Assembly (NCBI RefSeq): GCF_018603905.1
Contig: NZ_JAHFZZ010000040.1
Location: 1-64,000 of the forward strand
Reading direction: 5' to 3'
Length of the DNA stretch: 64,000 nucleotides
Origin: Nonomuraea sp. NEAU-A123
Lineage (GTDB): Bacteria > Actinomycetota > Actinomycetes > Streptosporangiales > Streptosporangiaceae
Shown one piece after another: positions 40,868-48,976 of the stretch (position 1 is the stretch's first letter; each line of letters starts with the position of its first letter). The translations under genes were made by a program, and so were the position numbers. The notes beneath the pieces are model-generated. The model ran no database searches and was not told where the DNA came from. It saw only the letters and a program-made list of their open reading frames with translations.

Positions 40868-41686
40868 ATGGCCCGGCCGCCCCGCCGCCACCAGTCCAGC
40901 GCCAGGTCGATGCTGCTGACCGTGCTGGGCGAGCATGTGCTGCCGTCGGGCGAGCCCGCGTGGACGTCGGCGCTGCTGCACGTGATGGGCGGGCTCGGGG
41001 TGGAGGAGAAGTCGGCCAGGCAGGCGCTGGCGCGGATGGCCGCCGACGGGTGGATCGTGTCGGCGCGGTCCGGGCGGCGGGTGCGCTGGTCGCTGACGCG
41101 GCGCGGTCGCGAGCTGCTGACCGAGGGGGCCGAGCGGATCTACGCGTTCGGCCGCGACCGCGAGCCGTGGGACGGCCGCTGGGTGGTGCTGATCGCGACC
41201 GTGCCCGAGTCCCGGCGCGAGCTGCGCCACCAGCTACGCACCGGCCTGACCTGGGCGGGGTTCGGCAGTCCCGTGCCCGGGGTGTGGGTCAGCCCGCACG
41301 CCACCCGCGAGGCCGAGGCCAAGCAGGTGGTCGAGGGGCTGGGGCTCGACGTGGCCGTGTTCTCGTTCAACGGTCCCTACGCGGGGATCGGCTCCGAGCG
41401 GACGCTGGTGGAGCAGGCTTGGCATCTGGGGGAGCTGGCGGCGCACTACCAGGAGTTCATCCAGGAGTTCGCCGGCATGCGGCCGGAACCGGGCGATCCG
41501 GTGCTGCTGGCGCAGGTCCGGCTCGTCCACGAGTGGCGGCGCTTCCCGATGCTCGACCCGCGGCTGCCGCTGGAGCTGCTGCCCCCGAACTGGATCGGGG
41601 TGCGCGCGGCCAACGTCTTCAACGACCTGCACGGCACCTGGCTGGCGGGCGCGCGCCGGCAGTGGGACGAGCTACGGGACATGTGA
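40868..41686 (+). CDS. PaaX-family transcriptional regulator
   Basis: 272 aa. N-terminal winged helix (SMLLTVLGEHVLPSGEPAWTSALLHVMGGLGVEEKSARQALARMAADGW, key part EEKSARQALARMAADGW), then the PaaX central domain (WDGRWVVLIATVPESRRELRHQLRTGLTWAGFG; core GRWVVLIATVPES) and C-terminal ELAAHYQEFIQEF. PaaX repressors respond to phenylacetyl-CoA or related aryl-CoA thioesters, the product type of the divergent ligase. ATG 40868 has AAAGGAG 5 nt upstream. Confidence 0.93.
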   Translation: MARPPRRHQSSARSMLLTVLGEHVLPSGEPAWTSALLHVMGGLGVEEKSARQALARMAADGWIVSARSGRRVRWSLTRRGRELLTEGAERIYAFGRDREPWDGRWVVLIATVPESRRELRHQLRTGLTWAGFGSPVPGVWVSPHATREAEAKQVVEGLGLDVAVFSFNGPYAGIGSERTLVEQAWHLGELAAHYQEFIQEFAGMRPEPGDPVLLAQVRLVHEWRRFPMLDPRLPLELLPPNWIGVRAANVFNDLHGTWLAGARRQWDELRDM

Positions 41687-41715
41687 CACCTGGCTTGCGG
41701 GGCGTCACCATGCTG

Positions 41716-42621
41716 TCAAGCGATGCCTGTAGGCCATCCGTACAGCGCGAACGGCTCCTCCGCCAGCACCCTGGCGATGGCGGCGGCCGGGTAGCCGATC
41801 GTGTCGTCGGGCAGCTCGCCGAGCGGCCGCCAGGCCAGCTCGGCGCACTTGTGCGGCTCGGCGTTGTACGGCTCGCCCTCCCACGTCCTGGCGACGAAGA
41901 ACAGGCCCACGCGGTCGGGGGCGCGGTGCATGACGTGGGCGAACTCCAGATCGTCCGGCCGGATGCCGACGCCGACCTCCTCGCGGGCCTCCCTGACGGC
42001 CGCGCCGACCACCGACTCACCGGGCTCCAGATGCCCCGAGGGCAGGTGCCATTGGCCGTCGCCGTAGCCGGTGTTGGCCCGTTTGCCGAGAAGGACGGTG
42101 CCGTCACGGACGAGCATGACGTGCACGTCGACGATGGCCCGGAACCTGTCGGGCCGCGACCCCCCAGCGGCCTTCGCCGCCGCCTCGCCGGGACCTGACC
42201 GCACAGCGGCGGCCCGGGATCGGTCCGCGCGCGGCTGCCCGTCGGCCTCCGGAGCCGGCTCCCCGGCGGCCGAGGGGCGGCGGTCGAGGGCCTGGGCCCA
42301 TTTGACGGCGACCGCGGCCACCTGGATCAGCTCGGTCCGCAGCAGCTCGGGGTCCGACTCGGCGAACGCCTCCAAGACCTCCTCGCGCAGGATGTGCCGC
42401 CAGGTCAGCTCCCCGCGCCGGCCCGCCTCGTCTGTCTCCCGCCTCGCCCGATCGGCCTCGGCCACCGCGCCCTCGGCCCCGGTGCCGTCGGGCACCGCCT
42501 GCATGCCCCACTTGGAGTCCTGCGCCGCCCGTTCGGCCGCCACGTCACCGAGCACCCTGGCCAGCGACCCCGGCACCCCCGCGTCGCCGTCGCGCGCCAA
42601 TTCTTCGCCGTCCTTCGTCAT
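41716..42621 (-). CDS. MazG-like NTP-pyrophosphohydrolase domain fused to NUDIX hydrolase
   Basis: 301 aa, two nucleotide-hydrolase modules. Residues about 12-125 form an all-helical MazG-like domain (RAAQDSKWGMQAVPDGTG; ILREEVLEAFAESDPELLRTELIQVAAVAVKW with the acidic EExxEA...D metal pattern). An Ala/Arg/Pro-rich linker (about 126-165) joins a NUDIX domain with a complete box, GHLEPGESVVGAAVREAREEVGV, giving all catalytic Glu residues. ATG 42621 was chosen because the MazG domain starts soon after and the upstream frame is Arg-rich shadow sequence. It lies 46 nt downstream of the BrxD-like gene and may be the last gene of that operon; it could clean or destroy specific nucleotides. Confidence 0.85.
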   Translation of the reverse strand: MTKDGEELARDGDAGVPGSLARVLGDVAAERAAQDSKWGMQAVPDGTGAEGAVAEADRARRETDEAGRRGELTWRHILREEVLEAFAESDPELLRTELIQVAAVAVKWAQALDRRPSAAGEPAPEADGQPRADRSRAAAVRSGPGEAAAKAAGGSRPDRFRAIVDVHVMLVRDGTVLLGKRANTGYGDGQWHLPSGHLEPGESVVGAAVREAREEVGVGIRPDDLEFAHVMHRAPDRVGLFFVARTWEGEPYNAEPHKCAELAWRPLGELPDDTIGYPAAAIARVLAEEPFALYGWPTGIA

Positions 42622-42667
42622 GAACGACGAGTCTGCCCGATCCCGCGGGAACACGGGCTCGCGATCG

Positions 42668-43909
42668 TCAGGCCGGGCGGTCGTCAATCTCCTCCGCCGA
42701 CAGGTCCACCCCCGGCAGGAGCCGCCGCCAGCTCTCCCCGGCATCCCGCTCCAGCACGGCCAGCAGGTCGCAGAACGCCTTGAACGTCGTCCGCGGCCGG
42801 CGGAAATACGTCTCCCCCACCCGCCCGAAGCAGTGATGCATGAAGGCCACCAGCGCGTCGTCGTCCACGAGGTACCGCCCGCCCTCGCCGGAGGCGTACA
42901 CGAACCGGATCTTGGCCAGCACCACGTACACCTCCTCGGCCGTCAGCGCGGCCAGCCGGAGCACCGGCCCCGAGCGATCCACCGGTCCGACCTCGGCGAA
43001 GGCGGCGGCGCCCAGCCGCCTCCGCAGCGCGGGATGGCTGAAAAGCCCGCTGTGCCCGTCTCTGAGGAAATCGGGGGTACCCCCGAACGCGAACCCCAGA
43101 TGCGGGACCCCGCTGCTGACGATGCCCAGGATCTGGTCGTAGTTGGCGTCCCGGGCCAGAGCATCGGTCAGCGTGTACAGGTTGACCATCTCGTCCAGGC
43201 AGACGAGCAGCCCGCCGTACCCGGCCAGCCGGACGAACCGGCTCATCAGCGCGAGGTGATCGTGCACGGTCGCGTCGTCGATGATCGACCGGACGCCGAG
43301 TGCCGACCTGGCCTCCGCCGCGGTCGGGTACTCGGCGCGCAGCCAGCGCAGCGCGGCCGACTTGAGGTGTTCGTCGCCCGTGTCGTGGCCGCGCCAGTAC
43401 GCGCCGATGACCTCGGCGAAGTCGTGGCCGCCCGGCCGCGTCGCCAGATGCGCCAGGCGTTCACCGATCGCCAGGGCCGGGTCGGTGCCCGCCTGGCGGG
43501 CCTCGTCGAGCGCGGTGGAGAGGAAGCGTTCGACGAGGCCGGCGAGCGCGCCGCCGGTGGGCCTGCCCCGGGTGGACATGCTGCGGGCCAGCTCGGTGTA
43601 GAGGGCGCGGGCCCGGCCGTCGTCCGAGTGCAGCAGGTGCTCGGCGGTGATGTCGGCGTGCATGGTGACCAGCCGCTTCTCCAGCGCCAGCGACCGCGCC
43701 AGGTGCAGCAGGAACGTCTTGCCCGCACCGTGCTCGCCGATGACGAACCGGACGGCCGAGCCGCCGACCACGACGCGTTCGACGTCGGCGGTCAGCGCCG
43801 CCAGCTCGGCGGTACGGCCGGCCTGGATGTGGTGCTGGCCGATCAGCGGGACCCCCCCTGCCCGCAGCGCCTTGAGGAGGGCGTCGCGTTCGCGGGCGCG
43901 AACGGTCAC
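42668..43909 (-). CDS. BrxD-like P-loop ATPase (DUF2791 type)
   Basis: 413-aa AAA/STAND-like ATPase. Walker A GEHGAGKT (58-65) follows the typical HIQAGR...AVRFVIGEHG entry; Walker B is LLVCLDE (234-240) with DEMVNLY immediately after; sensor-like SSGVPHLGFAFGGTPDFL and a C-terminal helical RPRTTFKAFCDLLAVLE finish the domain. This is the pattern of BrxD/DUF2791 ATPases of type 2 BREX and related defence loci. Start GTG 43909 overlaps the TerB-protein stop (GTGA, 43906-43909). No Pgl proteins are nearby, so this is not a canonical BREX locus. Confidence 0.86.
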   Translation of the reverse strand: MTVRARERDALLKALRAGGVPLIGQHHIQAGRTAELAALTADVERVVVGGSAVRFVIGEHGAGKTFLLHLARSLALEKRLVTMHADITAEHLLHSDDGRARALYTELARSMSTRGRPTGGALAGLVERFLSTALDEARQAGTDPALAIGERLAHLATRPGGHDFAEVIGAYWRGHDTGDEHLKSAALRWLRAEYPTAAEARSALGVRSIIDDATVHDHLALMSRFVRLAGYGGLLVCLDEMVNLYTLTDALARDANYDQILGIVSSGVPHLGFAFGGTPDFLRDGHSGLFSHPALRRRLGAAAFAEVGPVDRSGPVLRLAALTAEEVYVVLAKIRFVYASGEGGRYLVDDDALVAFMHHCFGRVGETYFRRPRTTFKAFCDLLAVLERDAGESWRRLLPGVDLSAEEIDDRPA

Positions 43910-46344
43910 TTCAGCATCTCCCCCAGCACGCGCCGGTCGACCAGGATCGGGTCGTCGCCGTCGAGCAGCGGATCGCCCACGCTCTCGTAGGCGGCCTCGT
44001 TGACGCTGTCTATCGCGCCTTCCGGCAGCAGGTTCCAGGCGTCCGCGAGGGTCTCGAACTGGCCCCGGCTGATGTGCGGCTGATCGACGGCGGCCAGGGC
44101 GCGGACCAGGCCGGAGTGGCGGCCGTCCAGCCCCGCCACCGGGGTCACCTCGGGCGGCGGGGCGGGCGCGGGGAGCGGCTCTTCGCCGGCGAGCAGCGAA
44201 TCGAGCAGCACCCCCACCTGGGCCGTCTCGGCCAGCCTGGCGACCGCCCCCCAGACGGGCACCGTCGGGGCACCGAAGACGGACCCCAGGGGCACGGACG
44301 CGTGCGACACGGCGAGGTCCTGCTGAATGGGGTGCTCCTGCCCGGATAAGTAAGACGCGGGCCCGTAGGGCGTGGAGGCGTCGGGCACCGGCCCATCGGG
44401 CGTGGAGGCGTAAGGCCCGGAGCTGTACGGCGTGGCGGCATTGGGCGCGGAGTTGTACGGCGTGGAGCTGTACGGCGTGGAGCTGTACGGCGTGGAGCTG
44501 TACGGCGTGGAGCTGTACGGCGTGGCGGCATTGGGCGTGGAGGTGTAAGGCGCGGGCCCGTACGGCGTGGAGGCATTGGGCACCGGCCCGAAGGGCGGAG
44601 AGGTGAAGGGCCCGGAGGGGTGGTGCGGCATGATGACGCGGGGCGGGGGCACCGGCTGAGCGGGGCCGTGGGGCACGTACGCCAGCTGGATCGGCGCATG
44701 CCGCACGGCGGCGTACGACGCGAGCCCCACCTGCTCAGCCCCCGCCGTATCGCGGTCGAGCCCGAGCAGCCAGTGGATCCGGGTGAGGATGTCGGCCTCC
44801 TCCGGCGTGATGTGCCCGTCGGCGGCGGCCACGTCCCTCAGGAACTCCGCCACGTGAGCGCGCTGAGACGCGCCGATCTCCTGAACATGATCGATCAGGT
44901 CGATCAGCGTCCCCTCCCCCGCGAGCAGCCACTCCAGATGCGCCCGCAAGCGGGCCTGCTCGCCGGCCGTCAGATGCAGCGCCCGCTCAAGATGCTCGCT
45001 CAGCCGACGGTAGGCGACCTCGGGCGTCTGGCCGTCCGCCGTGCTCGCGGCGCCCAGGTGCAGCAGTACGGTAGCCGCCCGGTAGGCGTCGGACGCCGCG
45101 GCCGTCGGCCCATCCGGCGCGGCGAACAAGGCCATCACCCCGGCGGCCGGCACCGGACCCCCCAGACGCGGGTCCGGTTCGATCCCGACCCCGGCCCGCC
45201 CGAGGATCTGGGCGAGCGCGATGACGTCCTTCCTGGCCGGAACGGGCGTGGACAGCAGGGCGACGAACTCCTCGGCGGGCACGAGCGCGATCTGCTGCCC
45301 CCCGAGCCGGCGCAGCGCCCACCGCACCGCCCCGCCCGCGCCGCCGGAGCCCAGATCGAGCAGCTCCGCGGGCAGCAGCGCCTGGGCGCGCACGCTCTGC
45401 CTGGCACCGGGCAGCCGCCCGAGGAAGCGGCTGTACGCCTCCAGCTCGGACCCGCACTCCTCGGCCAGCCCGAACAGCTCCCGGGTGGGCGCCGCAAGCG
45501 TCAGCACATCGGGTATGCCCGGCAGCACCGGCGGGGCCCCGGCGAACCCGGAGCTCGCGGGCCGGTAGTCGAAGACCAGTTCCTTGGCGCCGGGCTGTAC
45601 GACGAGCCCTTCGCCGTGCCGTGCCGCGTACCTCTGCTGGAACAGCGCGCCGAACTCCTCCGGGCAGCGCGTAGCGGGCGTGCCCGGCCGGTAGGCGGGG
45701 TGGCTGTGCAGCCAGGCCAGCGCCCAATCTGCGGGCACCGGCTGGCCCTGCGCCGCGAGCTCCCCCAGCCGGGCCCGCAACGCGAACGCCGCGCCGGTCA
45801 CCTCGGGCTCGCAGAGGGCGGCCAGCAGCGCCTCGAACGGCGCCGCGTGCCGCTGGAAGGCGTCGTGCCCGGCGTAGAGCCCGATGAGGCGCCGTACCTC
45901 CTCGTGGATCACCGGCAGTTCTTCTTGGGCCGTGGAGCTGTCCAAGTGCAGGTCGTGTAGCACGCGACGTTCGAGGCCGTAGAAATAGAGGAGAACGTAG
46001 CCCAGGGGCGTTCGCGGATAACATCGCCCGTCGGCGAGCCAGCTCAGATAGGCCGCCCGCGACGGCGCCGGGAGGGCGGCATAGCTCGGCCAGCGGTCGA
46101 GCCCCTGACCGTCCCAGTCCGGCTGTGTCATGTCCACAGGCAGTTCGGGATCGATCAACGCCGGCTCCACCGACATTCCGGACGCGGAAGGCAGCTCGGA
46201 GCCCACGTAGAGCAGACCGCCGACGATGGTCAGCCCGGCGATGTGGATACCGCTGCCCGGAGGCAGCCACGGCCCTTCCGGAGACGAAGGCAGGGCGGGC
46301 TTGGCCTGGCCGGATGACGCATGACGGCCACGCGCGCGGTACAC
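43906..46344 (-). CDS. TerB_N / TerB / TerB_C multidomain protein
   Basis: 812 aa, cytoplasmic. Residues about 25-240: TerB_N domain (WDGQGLDRWPSYAALPAPSRAAYLSWLADGR; core PAPSRAAYLSWLADGR). A middle helical region leads to a TerB metal-binding domain near 490-530 (LRDVAAADGHITPEEADILTRI). Residues about 581-668 are a Pro/Tyr/Ser/Thr tandem-repeat linker. The last 110 residues resemble TerB_C (RGQFETLADAWNLLPEGAIDSVNEAAYE). TerB-type domains mark stress/defence complexes associated with the membrane and with ATPases. GTG 46344 has GGAGGGAGGG 6 nt upstream. It leads the TerB-BrxD-NUDIX run. Confidence 0.88.
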   Translation of the reverse strand: MYRARGRHASSGQAKPALPSSPEGPWLPPGSGIHIAGLTIVGGLLYVGSELPSASGMSVEPALIDPELPVDMTQPDWDGQGLDRWPSYAALPAPSRAAYLSWLADGRCYPRTPLGYVLLYFYGLERRVLHDLHLDSSTAQEELPVIHEEVRRLIGLYAGHDAFQRHAAPFEALLAALCEPEVTGAAFALRARLGELAAQGQPVPADWALAWLHSHPAYRPGTPATRCPEEFGALFQQRYAARHGEGLVVQPGAKELVFDYRPASSGFAGAPPVLPGIPDVLTLAAPTRELFGLAEECGSELEAYSRFLGRLPGARQSVRAQALLPAELLDLGSGGAGGAVRWALRRLGGQQIALVPAEEFVALLSTPVPARKDVIALAQILGRAGVGIEPDPRLGGPVPAAGVMALFAAPDGPTAAASDAYRAATVLLHLGAASTADGQTPEVAYRRLSEHLERALHLTAGEQARLRAHLEWLLAGEGTLIDLIDHVQEIGASQRAHVAEFLRDVAAADGHITPEEADILTRIHWLLGLDRDTAGAEQVGLASYAAVRHAPIQLAYVPHGPAQPVPPPRVIMPHHPSGPFTSPPFGPVPNASTPYGPAPYTSTPNAATPYSSTPYSSTPYSSTPYSSTPYNSAPNAATPYSSGPYASTPDGPVPDASTPYGPASYLSGQEHPIQQDLAVSHASVPLGSVFGAPTVPVWGAVARLAETAQVGVLLDSLLAGEEPLPAPAPPPEVTPVAGLDGRHSGLVRALAAVDQPHISRGQFETLADAWNLLPEGAIDSVNEAAYESVGDPLLDGDDPILVDRRVLGEMLK
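44353..44600. repeat. 15-nt tandem repeat array inside the terB-type gene
   Basis: Four perfect copies of CGTGGAGCTGTACGG fill 44461-44520 and many degenerate copies flank them. Minus-strand translation gives PYSST repeats with variants (PYNSAP, PYASTP, PYGPAS). Unit length is a multiple of three, so copy-number change alters linker length without frameshift. Confidence 0.85.
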
Positions 46345-46361
46345 CAGCGGCCCTCCCTCCG

Positions 46362-46412
46362 CCTCATCACGAATTTGATGAGGATTGCACCCTAACGCCC
46401 CTCCGATTGCAC
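46362..46412. promoter_or_regulatory. inverted and direct repeats upstream of terB operon
   Basis: CCTCATCA (46362-46369) and TGATGAGG (46376-46383) are perfect inverted arms 17 nt upstream of the terB-type GTG. GATTGCAC occurs at 46383-46390 and again at 46405-46412, start-to-start 22 nt, two helical turns. A dedicated regulator is not encoded beside it. Confidence 0.5.
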
Positions 46413-46641
46413 GACATATCGCTCAACCCCCTCGTTACAATCTTGAATCCGAGCCCGCCTCCCGTTTAGCGGACCGCCCGAAAATCTTTTTCCAACCGTC
46501 CGGATGACCGGGGCCCGCCACCCTGGGTAATGGAGCCGCACCGACCAGGCGCTTCCCCCGCCGAACCGGCTTACACACGGACCCGCACGAGAGCCCTTCC
46601 GGCCGCGGCACTCCCCCAGCTCGTGCCGTACGGCCTCCTTT

Positions 46642-46647
46642 TATAGT
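46642..46647 (+). promoter_or_regulatory. -10 element (TATAGT), leaderless TPR start
   Basis: TATAGT ends 6 nt before the GTG at 46654, the clearest leaderless promoter in the window. Confidence 0.55.
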
Positions 46648-46653
46648 GGCTGA

Positions 46654-48048
46654 GTGACCGACGACCAGCACGGCCTGGCGATGAGCGGCGCGGGCGGTGC
46701 CGCCGCCCGCCACTACGACCAGGCGATCGACGAGCTGCTGCACTTCCGGGTGGAGGTCGACGCCGAGGCCTCGGCCGCCCTGTCCGAGGCGCCCGACTTC
46801 CCGATGGGCCAGGTCCTGGCCGCCTACCTCGGACTCCTGACCACGGAGGTGGAGGACGCGCGCACGGCCAGGCAGCGGTTCGCGGCCTGGCGGGCCCGCA
46901 TCGGCGGCTCCGGAGGACTGCTGCCCCGCGAACGCGCGCACGTCGAGGCCGTCCAGGCGCTGCTCGACGGTGACTTCCTGACCTGCGGCAGGCTCCTCGG
47001 GGCGATCACCGAGCAGTACCCCCGCGACGCCCTGGCGCTGGCGGCGGGGCACCAGGTCGACTTCTTCACCGGGGACGCCCGCTCGCTGCGCGACAGGATC
47101 GGTGGCGCGCTCAGCGCCTGGCACGAGGACGACCGGCATTACGGCCACGTGCTGGGGATGTACGCGTTCGGGCTGGAGGAGTCCGGCCACTACGACCGGT
47201 CGGAGGACGTGGGGCTGCGCGCGGTCGAGCTGAACGCGCGCGACGTCTGGGGCATCCACGCGGTCGTGCACACCTACGAGATGCAGGGCCGCTTCGGCGA
47301 CGGCATCCGCTACCTCGACGCCCGGCTCGGCGACTGGTCGACCGGCACGTTCTTCAACGTGCACACCTGGTGGCACTACGCCCTGTACGCGCTGGAGTCC
47401 GGCGACACCGGCCGCGCGCTGGCCATCTACGACGCGGCCCTGGCGGGCGGCCAGGGCTCGATGGAGCTGCTCGACGCCGCCGCGCTGCTCTGGCGGCTCC
47501 TCCTGGAGGGCTCCGCCCAGCACGAACGCTGGCGGGCGCTCGCCGACGCGTGGCCGGCCAAGATCGCGGAGCCGTTCTACGCCTTCAACGACATGCACGC
47601 CGTCATGTCGTACGTGGGCGCGGGCCGCGTCGCGGAGGCCGAGAAGCTCATCGCGAGTCGCGAGTCGTACCTCACCGAACCCCACCCGGACATCACCAAC
47701 CACGCCATGACCGCCCGCGTCGGCCTGCCGGTCTGCCGGTCACTGGTGGCCTTCGGCCGGGGCGACTTCGACGCGGTCGTGGACCTGCTGTATCCGATCA
47801 GGCATCGGATCAACGAGTTCGGCGGCAGCCACGCGCAACGCGACGCCGTGCAGAAGACGCTCCTGGAGGCCGCCCTGCGTGGCGGCCGCCGGGACCTGGC
47901 ACGGGTGCTGATCAGCGAGCGGATCAGCGTACGGCCGTGCAGCCCGTTCAACTGGCTCAAGCAGGGCGCCCTCGCCGAGGCCCTGGGCGACCGCGCGGCG
48001 GCCGCGACGGCCCGCCTCCGAGCCGACCAGCTGGCCCGCCAGACCTGA
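46654..48048 (+). CDS. tetratricopeptide-repeat protein (TTC38-like)
   Basis: 464 aa, soluble, almost all helical. Repeats are diverged TPRs: HVEAVQALLDGDFLTCGRLLGAITEQYPRDALAL (core DGDFLTCGRLLGAI), HYDRSEDVGLRAVELNARDVWGIHAVVHTYEMQGRFGDGIRYL, and HYALYALESGDTGRALAIYDAAL. The IHAVVHTYEMQGR and HTWWHYALYALE motifs are characteristic of the TTC38 family, whose biochemical role is not established. GTG 46654 is leaderless. Followed directly by a 14-nt tandem duplication. Confidence 0.85.
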   Translation: MTDDQHGLAMSGAGGAAARHYDQAIDELLHFRVEVDAEASAALSEAPDFPMGQVLAAYLGLLTTEVEDARTARQRFAAWRARIGGSGGLLPRERAHVEAVQALLDGDFLTCGRLLGAITEQYPRDALALAAGHQVDFFTGDARSLRDRIGGALSAWHEDDRHYGHVLGMYAFGLEESGHYDRSEDVGLRAVELNARDVWGIHAVVHTYEMQGRFGDGIRYLDARLGDWSTGTFFNVHTWWHYALYALESGDTGRALAIYDAALAGGQGSMELLDAAALLWRLLLEGSAQHERWRALADAWPAKIAEPFYAFNDMHAVMSYVGAGRVAEAEKLIASRESYLTEPHPDITNHAMTARVGLPVCRSLVAFGRGDFDAVVDLLYPIRHRINEFGGSHAQRDAVQKTLLEAALRGGRRDLARVLISERISVRPCSPFNWLKQGALAEALGDRAAAATARLRADQLARQT

Positions 48049-48052
48049 CCCC

Positions 48053-48080
48053 GCCCAAAAGCCCCCGCCCAAAAGCCCCC
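48053..48080. repeat. 14-nt tandem duplication between TPR and PIG-L genes
   Basis: GCCCAAAAGCCCCC occurs twice back to back, starting 5 nt after the TPR stop. It does not form a hairpin; probably a replication slippage product. Confidence 0.6.
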
Positions 48081-48105
48081 GTCCGGAAGTGTCGGTCCAG
48101 CGCAG

Positions 48106-48111
48106 TAGGGT
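48106..48111 (+). promoter_or_regulatory. -10 element (TAGGGT), leaderless PIG-L start
   Basis: TAGGGT ends 7 nt before ATG 48119 with no ribosome site between. Confidence 0.45.
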
Positions 48112-48118
48112 CGGCAGC

Positions 48119-48940
48119 ATGGATCGGCAACTCACCCTGATGGCGGTGCACGCTCACCCCGACGACGAATGCCTGAGCACCGGCGGCATCCTCGCCCGCT
48201 ACTCCGACGAGGGCATCCGCACGGTCCTGGTCACCTGCACCAACGGCGAGCAGGGCGACGGACCTGGCGGCGTCAAGCCCGGCGACCCCGGCCACAATGA
48301 CGCCGAGGTGGCGGAGCGGAGGCTGGCGGAGCTGCGCGAGTCGGTGCAGCACCTGGGCATCGACCACCTGGAGCTGCTGGGCTACCGCGACTCCGGCATG
48401 GACGGCTGGGACACCAACAAGCACCCCGACGCGTTCGCCAACGTACCCGTCGACGTAGCCGCCACCCGCCTCGGCGAGCTGATCAAGCAGTATCGCCCGC
48501 AGGTCGTGGTCACTTACGACGAAACCGGCGGCAGCGGCTACAACCACCCCGACCACGTCCAGGCCCACCGCATCACGGTCGCGGCCATCGAGGCGACCGG
48601 CATCCCCGACAAGTTCTACTACACGGCCATCCCCCGCGCCGCGATCAAGCGCATGTTCGAGTTCATGCGCACCAGCGGTGTCGACCTGGGCGACTTCCAG
48701 CCCTCCGACGACTTCGGCACCCCCGACGAGCTGGTGACCACCGTCGTCGACGTCGCCCCTTATGTCGAACGCAAGTTCAAGGCCCTGCAGTCACACGAGA
48801 GCCAGGGCGAGAACATCTTCCTGCTCCGCATGCCCGAGGAGGCCCAGCACCAGGCATTCGCCACCGAGTCCTTCACGCGAGTGGTCAACCGCGTGACCGC
48901 ACCGGACCACGAGGACGACCTGTTCGCGGGACTCCGCTGA
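48119..48940 (+). CDS. PIG-L family zinc deacetylase (MshB/Mca-like)
   Basis: 273 aa. The zinc motif HAHPDDE at residues about 10-16 and the second ligand NHPDHVQAHR near 142 mark the PIG-L/LmbE fold that removes N-acetyl groups from GlcNAc-type sugars. In actinobacteria these include the mycothiol enzymes MshB and Mca; the TCTNGEQGDGPGG insertion and GTPDELVTTVVDVAPYVERKFKALQSHESQ (core KFKALQSHESQ) match that group, but which substrate cannot be decided. ATG 48119 is leaderless. Confidence 0.9.
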   Translation: MDRQLTLMAVHAHPDDECLSTGGILARYSDEGIRTVLVTCTNGEQGDGPGGVKPGDPGHNDAEVAERRLAELRESVQHLGIDHLELLGYRDSGMDGWDTNKHPDAFANVPVDVAATRLGELIKQYRPQVVVTYDETGGSGYNHPDHVQAHRITVAAIEATGIPDKFYYTAIPRAAIKRMFEFMRTSGVDLGDFQPSDDFGTPDELVTTVVDVAPYVERKFKALQSHESQGENIFLLRMPEEAQHQAFATESFTRVVNRVTAPDHEDDLFAGLR

Positions 48941-48946
48941 CAGACC

Positions 48947-48968
48947 GGCCCCGCGAATGCGCGGGGCC
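48947..48968. terminator. bidirectional hairpin terminator
   Basis: GGCCCCGCG / CGCGGGGCC, 9-bp perfect stem, 4-nt loop AATG, between the convergent PIG-L deacetylase and LacI genes. Confidence 0.75.
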
Positions 48969-48976
48969 TTCCCAGC

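Larger units (their letters stand above)
46345..46653. other. 309-bp divergent intergenic region (terB operon / TPR gene)
   Basis: No convincing gene. It holds the terB ribosome site, an 8-bp inverted repeat, two GATTGCAC direct repeats, an AT-rich CGAAAATCTTTTTCC patch near 46480, and the TATAGT -10 of the TPR gene. Its composition is less coding-like than its neighbours. Confidence 0.6.

Noticed and set aside
41716..46344. Canonical type 2 BREX (Pgl) locus
   Set aside because: Only a BrxD-like ATPase is present; PglW, PglX, PglY, PglZ and the helicase are absent.
48053..48080. GCCCAAAAGCCCCC duplication as a terminator or attachment site
   Set aside because: It is a direct, not inverted, repeat with no integrase or tRNA nearby.
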